NCBI GenBank assembly: GCA_002346745.1
Contig: DEAL01000036.1
Location: 13,782 to 77,781 of the forward strand
DNA length: 64,000 bases
Direction of reading: 5' to 3'
DNA from: Candidatus Neomicrothrix sp. UBA2983
GTDB taxonomy: Bacteria; Actinomycetota; Acidimicrobiia; Acidimicrobiales; MedAcidi-G1
In this document: positions 33,793-42,413 of the stretch, in pieces
Position numbering within the stretch: the stretch's first letter is position 1
Layout: each line of letters begins with the position of its first letter
The notes under the pieces: generated by a model
Told to the model about the DNA's origin: nothing
Seen by the model: only the letters and a program-made list of their open reading frames with translations
Database searches by the model: none
Translations under genes and position numbers: made by a program

Positions 33793-34730
33793 CAGGTGCC
33801 TTCCCCTACGGCGTGTCGCCGGGCCAGGGCATCGACCTCGGCCTCGGACAGTCCCCGGATCCGGTCGAACAGGTCGGTCTCGAGTTCGCCCTCCGGCGGG
33901 CCGCCCACGAGGGTCTCGGCCAGCACGTAGTCGTCCCACGGGTAGGCGTCGCCGGCGACATCGTCGGGCAGCCCGAACCAGAACGGGGACGCCGGGTCGA
34001 TCTGGGTGGCGTGCGCGCGCAGGGCGTCGCACCGGGCCTGCCAGTGCTCCCGGATCGGCACCTTGGTGGTGATCAGGTGGTCGTGGGAGGGTCGCTCGAA
34101 CCACCAGTCGCCGTAGGGCGACTCGAGGCCGAGTTCGCCGAACATGGCGTGGAGTCGCTCGATCCGGGCCCGCGACCAGGTCGTGAAGTACAGCTTCAAC
34201 GGCTGCCAGGGCTCGCCCGCCTCCGGGAAGCGCCCGGGCTCGCCGGCGGCCTCGAAGGCGGGCAGCGAGATGTCGTGCACCTGGAGGTGGTCGGGGTGCT
34301 TGTAGCCGCGGCGCTCGTCGGGGTACGTCACGATCACGTGGGGCCGGACCCGGCGGATGACCGCCACCAGCCGGCCCACGGCCTCGTCGAGGTCGGCGTT
34401 GGCGAAGGCCTCCGGATGTGCGTTGTGCTCGTCGTCGGCCATGCCCGAGTCGTGGTAGCCGAGCATGACGACCTCGTGGTAGCCGATGATCGACGCTGCC
34501 CGGTCGAGCTCCTCGGCACGCACCTCGGGCAGGTTCTCACGGACCTCGGGACGGTCCATGGCGGGGTTGAGGATGTCGCCGGCCTCGCCGCCGGTGCAGC
34601 AGACCAGCACGCAGTGCACATCCCGGGCGGCACAGGCCGCCACCGTCGACGCCCCCTTCGAGGCCTCGTCGTCGGGGTGTGCGTGGACGGTGAGGAGCCG
34701 CAACTGCGATCCGTCGGTGTTCCCGGTCAT
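33792..34730 (-). CDS. mca: Mycothiol S-conjugate amidase
   Basis: This 312-residue PIG-L-fold zinc amidase cleaves mycothiol S-conjugates in detoxification. It has the metal motif VHAHPDDEASKGA near residue 15, VCCTGGEAGDILNPAMD near 43, YHDSGMADDEHNAHPEAF near 93 and GYKHPDHLQVHD near 143, a set specific to Mca rather than MshB. It implies mycothiol in this organism. TACCGT lies 8 nt upstream of the ATG. It heads a two-gene unit with the SCP2 protein. Confidence 0.92.
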   Translation of the reverse strand: MTGNTDGSQLRLLTVHAHPDDEASKGASTVAACAARDVHCVLVCCTGGEAGDILNPAMDRPEVRENLPEVRAEELDRAASIIGYHEVVMLGYHDSGMADDEHNAHPEAFANADLDEAVGRLVAVIRRVRPHVIVTYPDERRGYKHPDHLQVHDISLPAFEAAGEPGRFPEAGEPWQPLKLYFTTWSRARIERLHAMFGELGLESPYGDWWFERPSHDHLITTKVPIREHWQARCDALRAHATQIDPASPFWFGLPDDVAGDAYPWDDYVLAETLVGGPPEGELETDLFDRIRGLSEAEVDALARRHAVGEGT

Positions 34731-34738
34731 GGCAGGGA

Positions 34739-34744
34739 ACGGTA
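34739..34744 (-). promoter_or_regulatory. -10 element of leaderless mca
   Basis: TACCGT on the minus strand ends 8 nt before the ATG at 34730. Confidence 0.45.
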
Positions 34745-34908
34745 GCGGGCGCCCGTCCGGGAGCCGAGGCCATCGTGACCACGGCCGGGTCACGCTCCGC
34801 AGACCCGTGGAAGCCCGACGGTCCAGGCCCGCGGCCACCGTGAATGCGGACCGTGCTACCGTCCGCGGTGCCGGGACGGAGCCGACAGGAAGGGCAGGTG
34901 AGCGACGC

Positions 34909-35364
34909 ATGGACCCTGAGGTCTGGCGTTGGGTGTGGCTGGGCGCCGCCGCCGTGTTCATCGTCGGCGAGATCAGCATGGCCGGCACGTTCTTCCTCCT
35001 GCCGTTCAGCCTCGGTGCCGCCGTTGCGGCCGTGTTTGCCTTCTCGGGGGCCGGCACGGCGACCGGATGGATCGTCTTCGTCGTGGTCTCGCTGGCCGCC
35101 TCGTTCGCCGTGCGGCCCATCGTCCGGCGGTTGGACGCCACCGGCGACCCCATCAGCGTCGGCGCCGAGCGCCTGATCGGCCAGACCGGCGTCGTAGTCA
35201 CCGAATTGTCGGCCGGCGCCGACCGCATGGGTACCGTCCGGTTGGGCCGCGAGAAGTGGCACGCCGAGGCCACCGACGGCGGTGGCCTGGCCGCCGGCAC
35301 CGAGATCGAGGTTGTCGAGATCCGCGGCACCCGGGCTATCGTGCGCCCGGTCGCGGCCGACTGA
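34909..35364 (+). CDS. NfeD-like membrane protein
   Basis: This 151-residue protein has three hydrophobic segments in the first 75 residues and a C-terminal OB-fold-like NfeD domain (LIGQTGVVVTELSAGADRMGTVRLG..W..AEAT). Such short NfeD proteins are paired with SPFH proteins in membrane microdomain or quality-control functions. The ATG at 34909 follows AGGAAGGGCAGG. The SPFH gene begins 44 nt downstream, giving the classic pair. Confidence 0.9.
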   Translation: MDPEVWRWVWLGAAAVFIVGEISMAGTFFLLPFSLGAAVAAVFAFSGAGTATGWIVFVVVSLAASFAVRPIVRRLDATGDPISVGAERLIGQTGVVVTELSAGADRMGTVRLGREKWHAEATDGGGLAAGTEIEVVEIRGTRAIVRPVAAD

Positions 35365-35408
35365 CCGAAGCCCCCCGCCCCCCGAGAATCCCAAGAGAGG
35401 AACCCGTC

Positions 35409-36407
35409 ATGGTTGGACTCATCGTCCTCGGCGTGATCGCCTTCGTCCTGTTCATCTTCGTGGCGAAGGCGATCAAGATCGTGCGCCCCTACCAGCGCGG
35501 GATCATCGAGCAGCTGGGCCGCTACAAGACCACGACGGATCCGGGCCTCAAGGTGATCATCCCGATCATCCAGAAGCTGATCCGCGTCGACATGCGGGAG
35601 CAGGTGGTCGACGTGCCACCACAGGAGGTCATCACCAAGGACAACGTGACGGTCACCGTCGACGCCGTCATCTACTACGAGCCGACGGATGCCCAGCGTC
35701 TGGTCTACAACGTCGCCAACTTCATCCTGGCCGTCACGAAGCTGGCCCAGACCAACCTCAGAAACGTCATCGGCGAGATGAGCCTGGACGAGGCGCTGAC
35801 CTCCCGGGACAACGTCAACGCCGCCCTGCGCCAGGTGCTCGACGACGCCACCGACAAGTGGGGCGTCCGGGTCGTGCGCGTCGAGATCCAGCGCATCGAC
35901 CCGCCGACCGACGTCATGGACGCCATGCACGAGCAGATGAAGGCCGAGCGCACCCGGCGGGCGGTGGTCCTCGAGGCCGAAGGCGCCCGCGAGGCCGCTG
36001 TCGCCCGTGCCGAGGGCGACAAGCAGGCCCGGATCCTGCACGCCGAGGGCGTCAAGCAGGAGGCGATCCTCGAGGCCCAGGGCGAGGCCGAGGCCATCCG
36101 CCAGGTCGCCGATGCCGACCGGTTCCGCGAGGAGACCGTCGCCCAGGGCGAGGCCGCCGCCGTCCGCTCGGTGTTTGGCGCCATCCACGACGGCGACCCC
36201 ACACCCGACCTGCTGGCGATCAAGTACCTCGAGGCGCTCGGCACGATCGCCGACGGGCAGGCCACCAAGATCTTCCTGCCGACCGAGATGAGCGCCACGA
36301 TGGGTTCGCTGGGCGCCATCGCCGAACTGTTCCGCGGCGACGACCCGGACGACGGGGGCGGCGACGAGTCCACCCCGATACCGACTCCGGCGGCACCAGC
36401 CGACTAG
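35409..36407 (+). CDS. SPFH/Band 7 (stomatin-like) protein
   Basis: This 332-residue membrane-anchored protein has an N-terminal transmembrane helix (residues 2-20), the SPFH domain starting VRPYQRGIIEQLGRYKTTTDPGL, and a long helical region rich in EAEGAREAAVARAEGDKQ repeats that drives oligomerisation. The NVTVTVDAVIYY and SRDNVNAALRQVLDDATDKWG motifs are typical of stomatin/paraslipin. The ribosome-binding site is GAGAGG. Partner of the NfeD protein just upstream. Confidence 0.93.
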   Translation: MVGLIVLGVIAFVLFIFVAKAIKIVRPYQRGIIEQLGRYKTTTDPGLKVIIPIIQKLIRVDMREQVVDVPPQEVITKDNVTVTVDAVIYYEPTDAQRLVYNVANFILAVTKLAQTNLRNVIGEMSLDEALTSRDNVNAALRQVLDDATDKWGVRVVRVEIQRIDPPTDVMDAMHEQMKAERTRRAVVLEAEGAREAAVARAEGDKQARILHAEGVKQEAILEAQGEAEAIRQVADADRFREETVAQGEAAAVRSVFGAIHDGDPTPDLLAIKYLEALGTIADGQATKIFLPTEMSATMGSLGAIAELFRGDDPDDGGGDESTPIPTPAAPAD

Positions 36408-36414
36408 CGCCCCC

Positions 36415-37653
36415 TCAGCCGTTCGGCGAGCCGGCCCCGGCGGGGACCAGTTCGTCGTCGCCCTCGTCGTCCTCGACGAGGTCCCAGCCGCACAGCCGGG
36501 CCAGCAGCGGTCGACCCTCGTCGGGTCCGCTGGCGATCAGTTCGTCGCCCGCCGCCAGGCGCACGCCGCCCCGTGGCCGGTAGACGTAGCGGCCGCCCCG
36601 CCGGATGGCGAGCACCGTGAAGCCCGGCTCGATGTTCATGTGCAACTCCGAGAGGGCGGCGCCGTCGATGGCGGACCCCTCGGCGACCGGGTAGCGGACC
36701 ACGACCTCGTCGGCCTCGCCGAGGGCGATCCCGAGGATCGGGTGGAGCTCCTCGTCCTGCTCGATCATCCAGACCATCATCTGGGCCTGGTCGCCGATGT
36801 CCTCGGCGGCCTCGGCCAGGTGCAGCAGGCCCCGAAGCGCCGACGGCTCGAGGTCGGCGCCGGCGGAGCGCAGCACCCAGAGCTCGAGGTGGTCCTTCAT
36901 CTCGTCCAGGCGGTCCTCGAGGTGGCGGACCTCGGCGGCAAGGCCGCGGTCGCCCAGTACGAGGGCGCTGTAGGCCAGCCCGACGGCGGTCTCGGACAGG
37001 TTCTTCATCTCGACGAGCACGTCTACGGCCCGGTCGAGGTCGGTGACGGCGGCGTCGTCCTCGGCGTGGGGCGGCTCCCAGACCGGGGCGGCGGCCAGCT
37101 CCCGCAGGCGGGTGATGCCCTCCGGCGACCCGCGCAGGAACAGCACGTCGCCGGGGACGAGCACGGTGTCGCCGTCGACGTCGGTGTCCCACTCGCGGCC
37201 GCGGCGCACCGCCATCACCCGCATGCCGGCCTGGACGGGCAGTTCCAGCGCCGACAGGGGCCGGTGCGCCATGTGCGAGCCCTCGCTGACCAGGACCCGG
37301 TGCGACACCTCCTCGGCGTCGGACAGGTCGGCCACGAGCTGTGCGGGAATGCCCAGCCGGTGCGTGACGATTCGGGCGATGTCGACGGCGTCGTTGCCCA
37401 TCCGCTCGATGGCGGACACCACCTGGAGCACCGACGACATGCCCTCGGCGTCACGGGGGCTGCGAGCCGCCAGCACGCACACGGCACGCATGTCGTGCAC
37501 CAGTTCGCTCATCCGCTCTTCGAGCTCGAACACCTCCTCGGCCATGTCGGGATCGCCGAAGTAGACCGCGGCGTAGGCCAGGTCCACCATCAGTTCCGAG
37601 GTGTCCTTGGCCTTGGCCAGCATGGCCCGCAGGTTGCGGGGTCTGTCGTCCAT
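36415..37653 (-). CDS. Tandem PhoU-RCK_C regulatory protein
   Basis: This 412-residue cytoplasmic protein contains the same two-domain unit twice: a PhoU-like helical bundle (residues about 1-110 and 200-305) followed by an RCK_C/TrkA_C ligand domain (about 115-190 and 310-395, with PVQAGMRVMAVRRG and NIEPGFTVLAIRRGGRYV). Archaeal and actinobacterial proteins like this sit beside ion transporters. The MgtE-like transporter is directly upstream (70 bp), so it probably gates Mg or other cation flux. RCK_C domains can bind nucleotides or ions. The ligand is unknown. Confidence 0.82.
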   Translation of the reverse strand: MDDRPRNLRAMLAKAKDTSELMVDLAYAAVYFGDPDMAEEVFELEERMSELVHDMRAVCVLAARSPRDAEGMSSVLQVVSAIERMGNDAVDIARIVTHRLGIPAQLVADLSDAEEVSHRVLVSEGSHMAHRPLSALELPVQAGMRVMAVRRGREWDTDVDGDTVLVPGDVLFLRGSPEGITRLRELAAAPVWEPPHAEDDAAVTDLDRAVDVLVEMKNLSETAVGLAYSALVLGDRGLAAEVRHLEDRLDEMKDHLELWVLRSAGADLEPSALRGLLHLAEAAEDIGDQAQMMVWMIEQDEELHPILGIALGEADEVVVRYPVAEGSAIDGAALSELHMNIEPGFTVLAIRRGGRYVYRPRGGVRLAAGDELIASGPDEGRPLLARLCGWDLVEDDEGDDELVPAGAGSPNG

Positions 37654-37723
37654 CAGTTCCTCGCTCGAGGTCGGGGGTCAATGGTAGGTCCGGCGCAACG
37701 CCGGTCGGGTGGGAATCGGGTCA

Positions 37724-38953
37724 TCAGGCCACCCCCACCGCGACCATGGCGAGGACCAGCGTGAAGGCCCCCACCAGGTCGACCGACGAGGTCACCACGG
37801 GGATGCCGTAGGTGTCCGGGTCGAGGCCGAACCGGAAGGCCGCCATGGTCGAGTAGTAGGCGACGAGCACCACGAACAGCGTGGCCAGCCCACCACCCAG
37901 CAGCGCCACGGCGAGCACCTCGCCCAGGCCCGGGCCGGTCTGGCCGGTGGCCTCGGCAACCAGGTGGGCGGCCACGGCGGCCAACATGAAGACCGGGACG
38001 GCCAGCACGGCGAGGGAGCGGATGTCGCGTCCGCTGGAGCGGCTCGGCAGCGGCGTGGCGCCATCGAGGCCGAGGTGGAACTGGGTGGACAGGCGGCTGC
38101 AGAGGATGCCGCCCAGCGCCCCGGCCCCGCCGAGGAACGCCGGGAGCAGGATCAGCAGGGACTCGGCGCCCAGCAGGTCGTCGAGCCGCTTCTCGAGGGT
38201 GATGCCCGCCAGCAGGTCGAACACCACCGTCACGACGAGGACCGGCACCGAGTGGCGCACGATCCGGGCGACCTCGCCGACCGGCGCACGCCACGCCGTC
38301 GCCAGGACACCGACGGCGCCGACCACGAGCACGACCGCCAACGCGGCCGAGGCCGAGCCCCGGCCGGCGGCCACCGTGGCGACCACCAGCGCCGGCACGG
38401 TGAGGAGGTCGCCGATGGTCGTGACCAGTGGGGCGGTCACGTTGTCGAGGTCCCAGCCGAGCCGCACCGATCCGGCCGTCAGGCCCACCGTGACGAGTCC
38501 GACGGCGAGCGTGGCCAGCAGCCCACCGAGCGTCGAGACGACGAGGAAGTCGACGAGGGTCATCGTGCCGCTCAGGCCGAACACCGTGGCGGTGCCCTTG
38601 GCCAGCACCGCCAGGACCATGCTGAAGCCCAGCGACAGCGCCCCGGCCGCCAGCAGGTTCCCACCGACGACGCCGTCGGGGCGGAAATTGAGGCGGAACG
38701 TGCCGGCGTGGGCGGCGGTGCCGAGCCGGCTCCCCATGGCACCGAACACGTTGCCGCGCAGCGCCACGGCCCCTGGCACCAGCAGCAGCAGTCCCGGCAG
38801 GTCCGCCAGGGTGCCCTCGGCGGCGGCCAGGACCAGCCCACTGAGGGTGGCGGCGAGCACCCCGACCAGGAGCGCGACGAGCCGTTGGGCGGCGTCGGTC
38901 CAGCCGGGCCGCAGGCGCCGTGGACCCGCAGGGGCGCGTCGCTCCGAGGACAT
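37724..38953 (-). CDS. MgtE/SLC41-like divalent cation transporter with duplicated membrane domain
   Basis: This 409-residue integral membrane protein has about ten hydrophobic helices arranged as two MgtE-type domains. The SLC41 signature appears as GWDLDNVTAPLVTTIGDLLT near residue 167 and LDPDTYGIPVVTSSVDLVG near 375, and LLLVPGAVALRGNVFGAMGSRL near 56 matches the first Mg-site helix. The cytosolic N and CBS domains of bacterial MgtE are missing. Sensing is probably done by the neighbouring PhoU-RCK_C protein. Confidence 0.83.
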   Translation of the reverse strand: MSSERRAPAGPRRLRPGWTDAAQRLVALLVGVLAATLSGLVLAAAEGTLADLPGLLLLVPGAVALRGNVFGAMGSRLGTAAHAGTFRLNFRPDGVVGGNLLAAGALSLGFSMVLAVLAKGTATVFGLSGTMTLVDFLVVSTLGGLLATLAVGLVTVGLTAGSVRLGWDLDNVTAPLVTTIGDLLTVPALVVATVAAGRGSASAALAVVLVVGAVGVLATAWRAPVGEVARIVRHSVPVLVVTVVFDLLAGITLEKRLDDLLGAESLLILLPAFLGGAGALGGILCSRLSTQFHLGLDGATPLPSRSSGRDIRSLAVLAVPVFMLAAVAAHLVAEATGQTGPGLGEVLAVALLGGGLATLFVVLVAYYSTMAAFRFGLDPDTYGIPVVTSSVDLVGAFTLVLAMVAVGVA

Positions 38954-38981
38954 GGCCCCCAGTGTGGTGGACCGCCGGCGA

Positions 38982-39040
38982 GCGGACGGCGCTTTTCGGG
39001 ATGGGGCACCGACGGGCGGGCGGCGCCTTTGGGAATTGGG
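38982..39040. repeat. Two imperfect ~25-bp repeats upstream of the transporter gene
   Basis: The segments 38982-39006 and 39016-39040 are related along their length (cores CGGCGCTTTTCGGG and CGGCGCCTTTGGGA). They fill the 102-bp gap between dnaE2 (same strand, upstream) and the MgtE-like gene. They could be a regulatory leader or a duplication. Confidence 0.5.
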
Positions 39041-39055
39041 TGGCCTGTGGGGTCC

Positions 39056-42000
39056 TCAGCGGAAGTCCCGGGAGCGGACCGGCGAGGCCAGGACCAGCGA
39101 CTCGAGGCGCTCGGCGACCACGTTGACCGCCCCCTCGGCCGACTCGATCCGACCCCGGACCACCAGGGCCGGCGCCCCGGCAGCGACCGTGCGGTACCGG
39201 ATCCAGCAACCCGGGGAGACGACCACGTTGACGAGGCCGGTCTCGTCCTCGAGGTTGAGGAAGGTGACGCCGCCGGCGGTGGCCGGACGCTGCCGGTGCG
39301 TGACGATGCCGGCCACCCGCACCTTCGCCCCGTCGGACATCGTGCGCAGGTCGTCGGCGGTAACTACCCCGGCGGCCGCCAGGTCGGCGCGAACGAACCG
39401 GGTGGGGTGCCCGTCGGGTGACACGCCGGTGGCCCACAGGTCGGCCCGTGCCGCCTCGGGGGCGGTCAGGGCCGGCAGCGGCGGGGCGTCGACGCCGGTG
39501 ACGATGCCGGCCAGGCGGCCGGCGCCGGTGCCGGCCAGCGCCCCGGCGCTCCAGAGGGCACGTCGGCGATCGAGTCCGAGGCCGGCGAACGCCCCGGCGG
39601 TGGCGAGCGCCTCGAGCACCGCCCGGTCGGGGCCGGCCCGGCGCCGCAGGTCCTCGACGGACCGCCAGGGCCGGCCGCCGGCGATGGCGTCGGCCAGGTC
39701 GGTACCGATGCCGCGCACCGAACCGATGCCGAGGCGCACGGCCGGGGCGTCGGCCGGGCCCTCGAGGGTGGCGCCGGCCGCCGACCGGTTCAGGTCGGGG
39801 GTGCGGACCTCGACGCCGTGGCGGCGGGCGTCCTGGACGAGGGTGTGCGGGGCATAGAAGCCCATGGGCTGGGCGTTCAGCAGACCGGCGCAGAACGCCG
39901 CCGGGTAGTGGTGCTTGAGCCAGCTGCTGGCGTACACCAGGTGGGCGAAGGACACGGAGTGGCTCTCGGGGAAGCCGTAGTCGGCGAAGGCGGCCAGCTT
40001 CTCCCAGAGCCGTTCGACCACGTCGGGCGGCACGCCCCGCCCGGCCGCTCCGGCGGCGAAGCGCTCGTGGAGGGCGGCCATGCGCCCCCGACTGCGCTTG
40101 ACGGCCATGGCCTGGCGGAGCCGGTCTGCCTCGACGGGGGTGAAGCCGGCCACGTCGATGGCCAGTTGCATGAGTTGCTCCTGGAACAGCGGGATGCCGA
40201 GGGTCTTGGCGAGGGCGTTCTCGCACAGCGGGTGCGGGTAGGTGACGGGTTCACGGCCGTTGCGGCGCCGGATATAGGGGTGGACCGAGCCGCCCTGGAT
40301 GGGACCGGGGCGGATGAGGGCCACCTCGACGACCAGGTCGTAGAAGCAGCGGGGCCGCAGCCGGGGCAGGGTGGCCATCTGGGCACGGCTCTCGATCTGG
40401 AACACGCCGATGGTGTCGGCGGCGCAGATCATGTCGTAGACGGCCTCCTCCTGGGGCAGACGCCCGAGGTCGACCTCGGCGCCGTGGTGGGCGGCGACCA
40501 GGTCGACGGTGCCGTGGAGGGCGCTGAGCATGCCGAGTCCCAGCAGGTCGAACTTGACCAGGCCGGCCGCGGCGCAGTCGTCCTTGTCCCACTGCAGGAC
40601 GCTGCGGTCCGCTCGGGTCGCCCACTCGATCGGGCAGACCTCGCCGAGGGGCCGGTCGCAGATGACCATGCCGCCGGAATGGACACCCAGGTGGCGGGGG
40701 GCGTCGCACAGTTCGCCGGCCAGGTCGAGTACCTCGGCGGGCACGGCGGGTTCGGCGTCTCGCCCGGGTCCTGCCCCGGCCCCTCCCCCGTCCCGGTCCT
40801 CGCCGGGGAGGCGCCGGTCGACTGCCCGGGCGAAGGCGTCCTGCTGGCCGGGGGCGTAGCCGAGGGCCCGGGCCACGTCGCGCACCGCCGAACGGCGCCG
40901 GTAGGTGACGACGTTGGCGACCTGGGCGGCGTGGCGGCGGCCGTGCCGGCCGTAGACGTACTGGATGACCTCCTCGCGACGCCCGCTCTCGATGTCCACG
41001 TCGATGTCGGGCGGCCCCTCCCGGGCCGGGGAGAGGAAGCGCTCGAACAGGAGGCCCAGGCCGACGGCGTCGACATTGGTGATGCCGAGGGCGTAGCAGA
41101 CGGCGGAGTTGGCGGCCGATCCCCGCCCCTGGCAGTAGATGCCGGAGCGGCGGCAGAAATCGACGAGGTCCCAGACCACGAGGAAGTAGCCGGGGTAGCC
41201 GAGCCGGCCGATGACGTCGAGCTCATGGTCGACCTGTGCCCAGGCCCCCGGCACCCGCTCGTCGCCGCGGGGGCCGTAGCGGCGAGCGGCCCCGGCCTCT
41301 GCGAGGTTCCGCAGGTGGGCCAACTCGTCGAGGCCGTCGGGGCACGGGAAGGGCGGCAGGGCGGGTGCCACGAGCCGCAGGTCGAAGGCGCAGCGCCGGC
41401 CCAGTTCGGCAGCGGCCTCGACCGCCCCCGGCCAGCGGGCGAAGCGACGGGCCTGCTCGACGCCAGAGCGCAGGTGCGCCGACCCGACGGCGGGTAGCCA
41501 GCCGTCGAGCTCGGCCAGCGACCGACGGGCCCGCACGGCAGCGAGGACCGTGGCGAGGCGCCGACGGGACGGCCGGTGGTAATGGACGTTGTTGGTGGCG
41601 ACCACCCCGAGACCGACGGCCACGGCGAGGCGGGCGAGGGCGTCGTTGCGCTCGGCGTCGAGGGGGTGGCCGTGGTCCCAGAGTTCGACGACGACGCGGT
41701 CGCGGCCGAACCGGTCGACCAGGTCGGCCAGCCGGCGGGCGGCGGCGACGGGGCCGTCGGCCTCGAGGGCGGCGGGCACGGCTCCCTTGCGGCAGCCGGT
41801 GAGGAGCACCCAGTCGGCGGCTCCCCCGGTGCCGGCCAGCTCGGTCAGGCGCTCGAGGTCCAGCCGGGGGGCGCCCTTGCGGCCGGCCAGCTGGGCCTCG
41901 GTGAGGGTGCCGCCCAGCCGGGCGTACCCGTCGGGACCGCCGGCCAGCACCACGAGGTGCTCGGCGGCCGGGTCGGGGCTGCCGGTGCGGGGTCCGGCGG

Positions 42001-42343
42001 CGAGGGAGAGTTCGGCGCCGAACACGGTGGGGAGGCCGTGGTCGCGGGCGGCCTCGGCGAACCGGACCACTCCGTAGAAGCCGTCGTGGTCGGTGAGGGC
42101 GAGGGCGGTCAGGCCCAGGCGGGCGGCCTCGGCGACGAGTTCCTCGGGGCTGGAGGCGCCGTCGAGGAAGCTGAAGCCCGAGTGGCAGTGCAGTTCGGCG
42201 TAGGGGACGGCGCCCTCCACCCGGCGGGACGGCGGTGGCTCGACCGGGGATGGGACCGGCAGGGGCGCGCCGGGACGGTCGGCCAGCCGACGCTCGATCT
42301 CGCGCCAGGGCAGATGGGACAGGGATCGGCGCTCCCACTGCAC
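39056..42343 (-). CDS. dnaE2: Error-prone DNA polymerase DnaE2
   Basis: This 1095-residue C-family polymerase performs SOS-induced translesion synthesis with ImuA'/ImuB. It has an N-terminal PHP domain (AELHCHSGFSFLDGASSPEE, LTDHDGFYG), the polymerase core with GRGSAANSAVCYALGIT near residue 408 and catalytic acids in PDIDVDIE near 444, and an OB domain at about 995-1060. The C-terminal tau-binding region of replicative DnaE1 is missing. GTG start 42343 lies 6 nt after a -10 flanked by a LexA box. No imuA' or imuB is adjacent. Confidence 0.95.
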   Translation of the reverse strand: MQWERRSLSHLPWREIERRLADRPGAPLPVPSPVEPPPSRRVEGAVPYAELHCHSGFSFLDGASSPEELVAEAARLGLTALALTDHDGFYGVVRFAEAARDHGLPTVFGAELSLAAGPRTGSPDPAAEHLVVLAGGPDGYARLGGTLTEAQLAGRKGAPRLDLERLTELAGTGGAADWVLLTGCRKGAVPAALEADGPVAAARRLADLVDRFGRDRVVVELWDHGHPLDAERNDALARLAVAVGLGVVATNNVHYHRPSRRRLATVLAAVRARRSLAELDGWLPAVGSAHLRSGVEQARRFARWPGAVEAAAELGRRCAFDLRLVAPALPPFPCPDGLDELAHLRNLAEAGAARRYGPRGDERVPGAWAQVDHELDVIGRLGYPGYFLVVWDLVDFCRRSGIYCQGRGSAANSAVCYALGITNVDAVGLGLLFERFLSPAREGPPDIDVDIESGRREEVIQYVYGRHGRRHAAQVANVVTYRRRSAVRDVARALGYAPGQQDAFARAVDRRLPGEDRDGGGAGAGPGRDAEPAVPAEVLDLAGELCDAPRHLGVHSGGMVICDRPLGEVCPIEWATRADRSVLQWDKDDCAAAGLVKFDLLGLGMLSALHGTVDLVAAHHGAEVDLGRLPQEEAVYDMICAADTIGVFQIESRAQMATLPRLRPRCFYDLVVEVALIRPGPIQGGSVHPYIRRRNGREPVTYPHPLCENALAKTLGIPLFQEQLMQLAIDVAGFTPVEADRLRQAMAVKRSRGRMAALHERFAAGAAGRGVPPDVVERLWEKLAAFADYGFPESHSVSFAHLVYASSWLKHHYPAAFCAGLLNAQPMGFYAPHTLVQDARRHGVEVRTPDLNRSAAGATLEGPADAPAVRLGIGSVRGIGTDLADAIAGGRPWRSVEDLRRRAGPDRAVLEALATAGAFAGLGLDRRRALWSAGALAGTGAGRLAGIVTGVDAPPLPALTAPEAARADLWATGVSPDGHPTRFVRADLAAAGVVTADDLRTMSDGAKVRVAGIVTHRQRPATAGGVTFLNLEDETGLVNVVVSPGCWIRYRTVAAGAPALVVRGRIESAEGAVNVVAERLESLVLASPVRSRDFR

Positions 42344-42349
42344 GTCGCA

Positions 42350-42355
42350 ACCGTA
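42350..42355 (-). promoter_or_regulatory. -10 element of leaderless dnaE2
   Basis: TACGGT on the minus strand ends 6 nt before the GTG at 42343 and abuts the LexA palindrome, so repressor binding would block RNA polymerase. Confidence 0.55.
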
Positions 42356-42374
42356 TCGAACACATGTTCGATAC
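42353..42374. promoter_or_regulatory. LexA (SOS) box of dnaE2
   Basis: The core TCGAACACATGTTCGA at 42356-42371 matches the actinobacterial LexA box TCGAAC-N4-GTTCGA exactly. Symmetry extends outward, with 9-nt arms GTATCGAAC and GTTCGATAC around a 4-nt centre. Confidence 0.9.
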
Positions 42375-42413
42375 TCAACCGGGGCGGCCCCGGGCCGGAA
42401 TACCGGCGACGGG

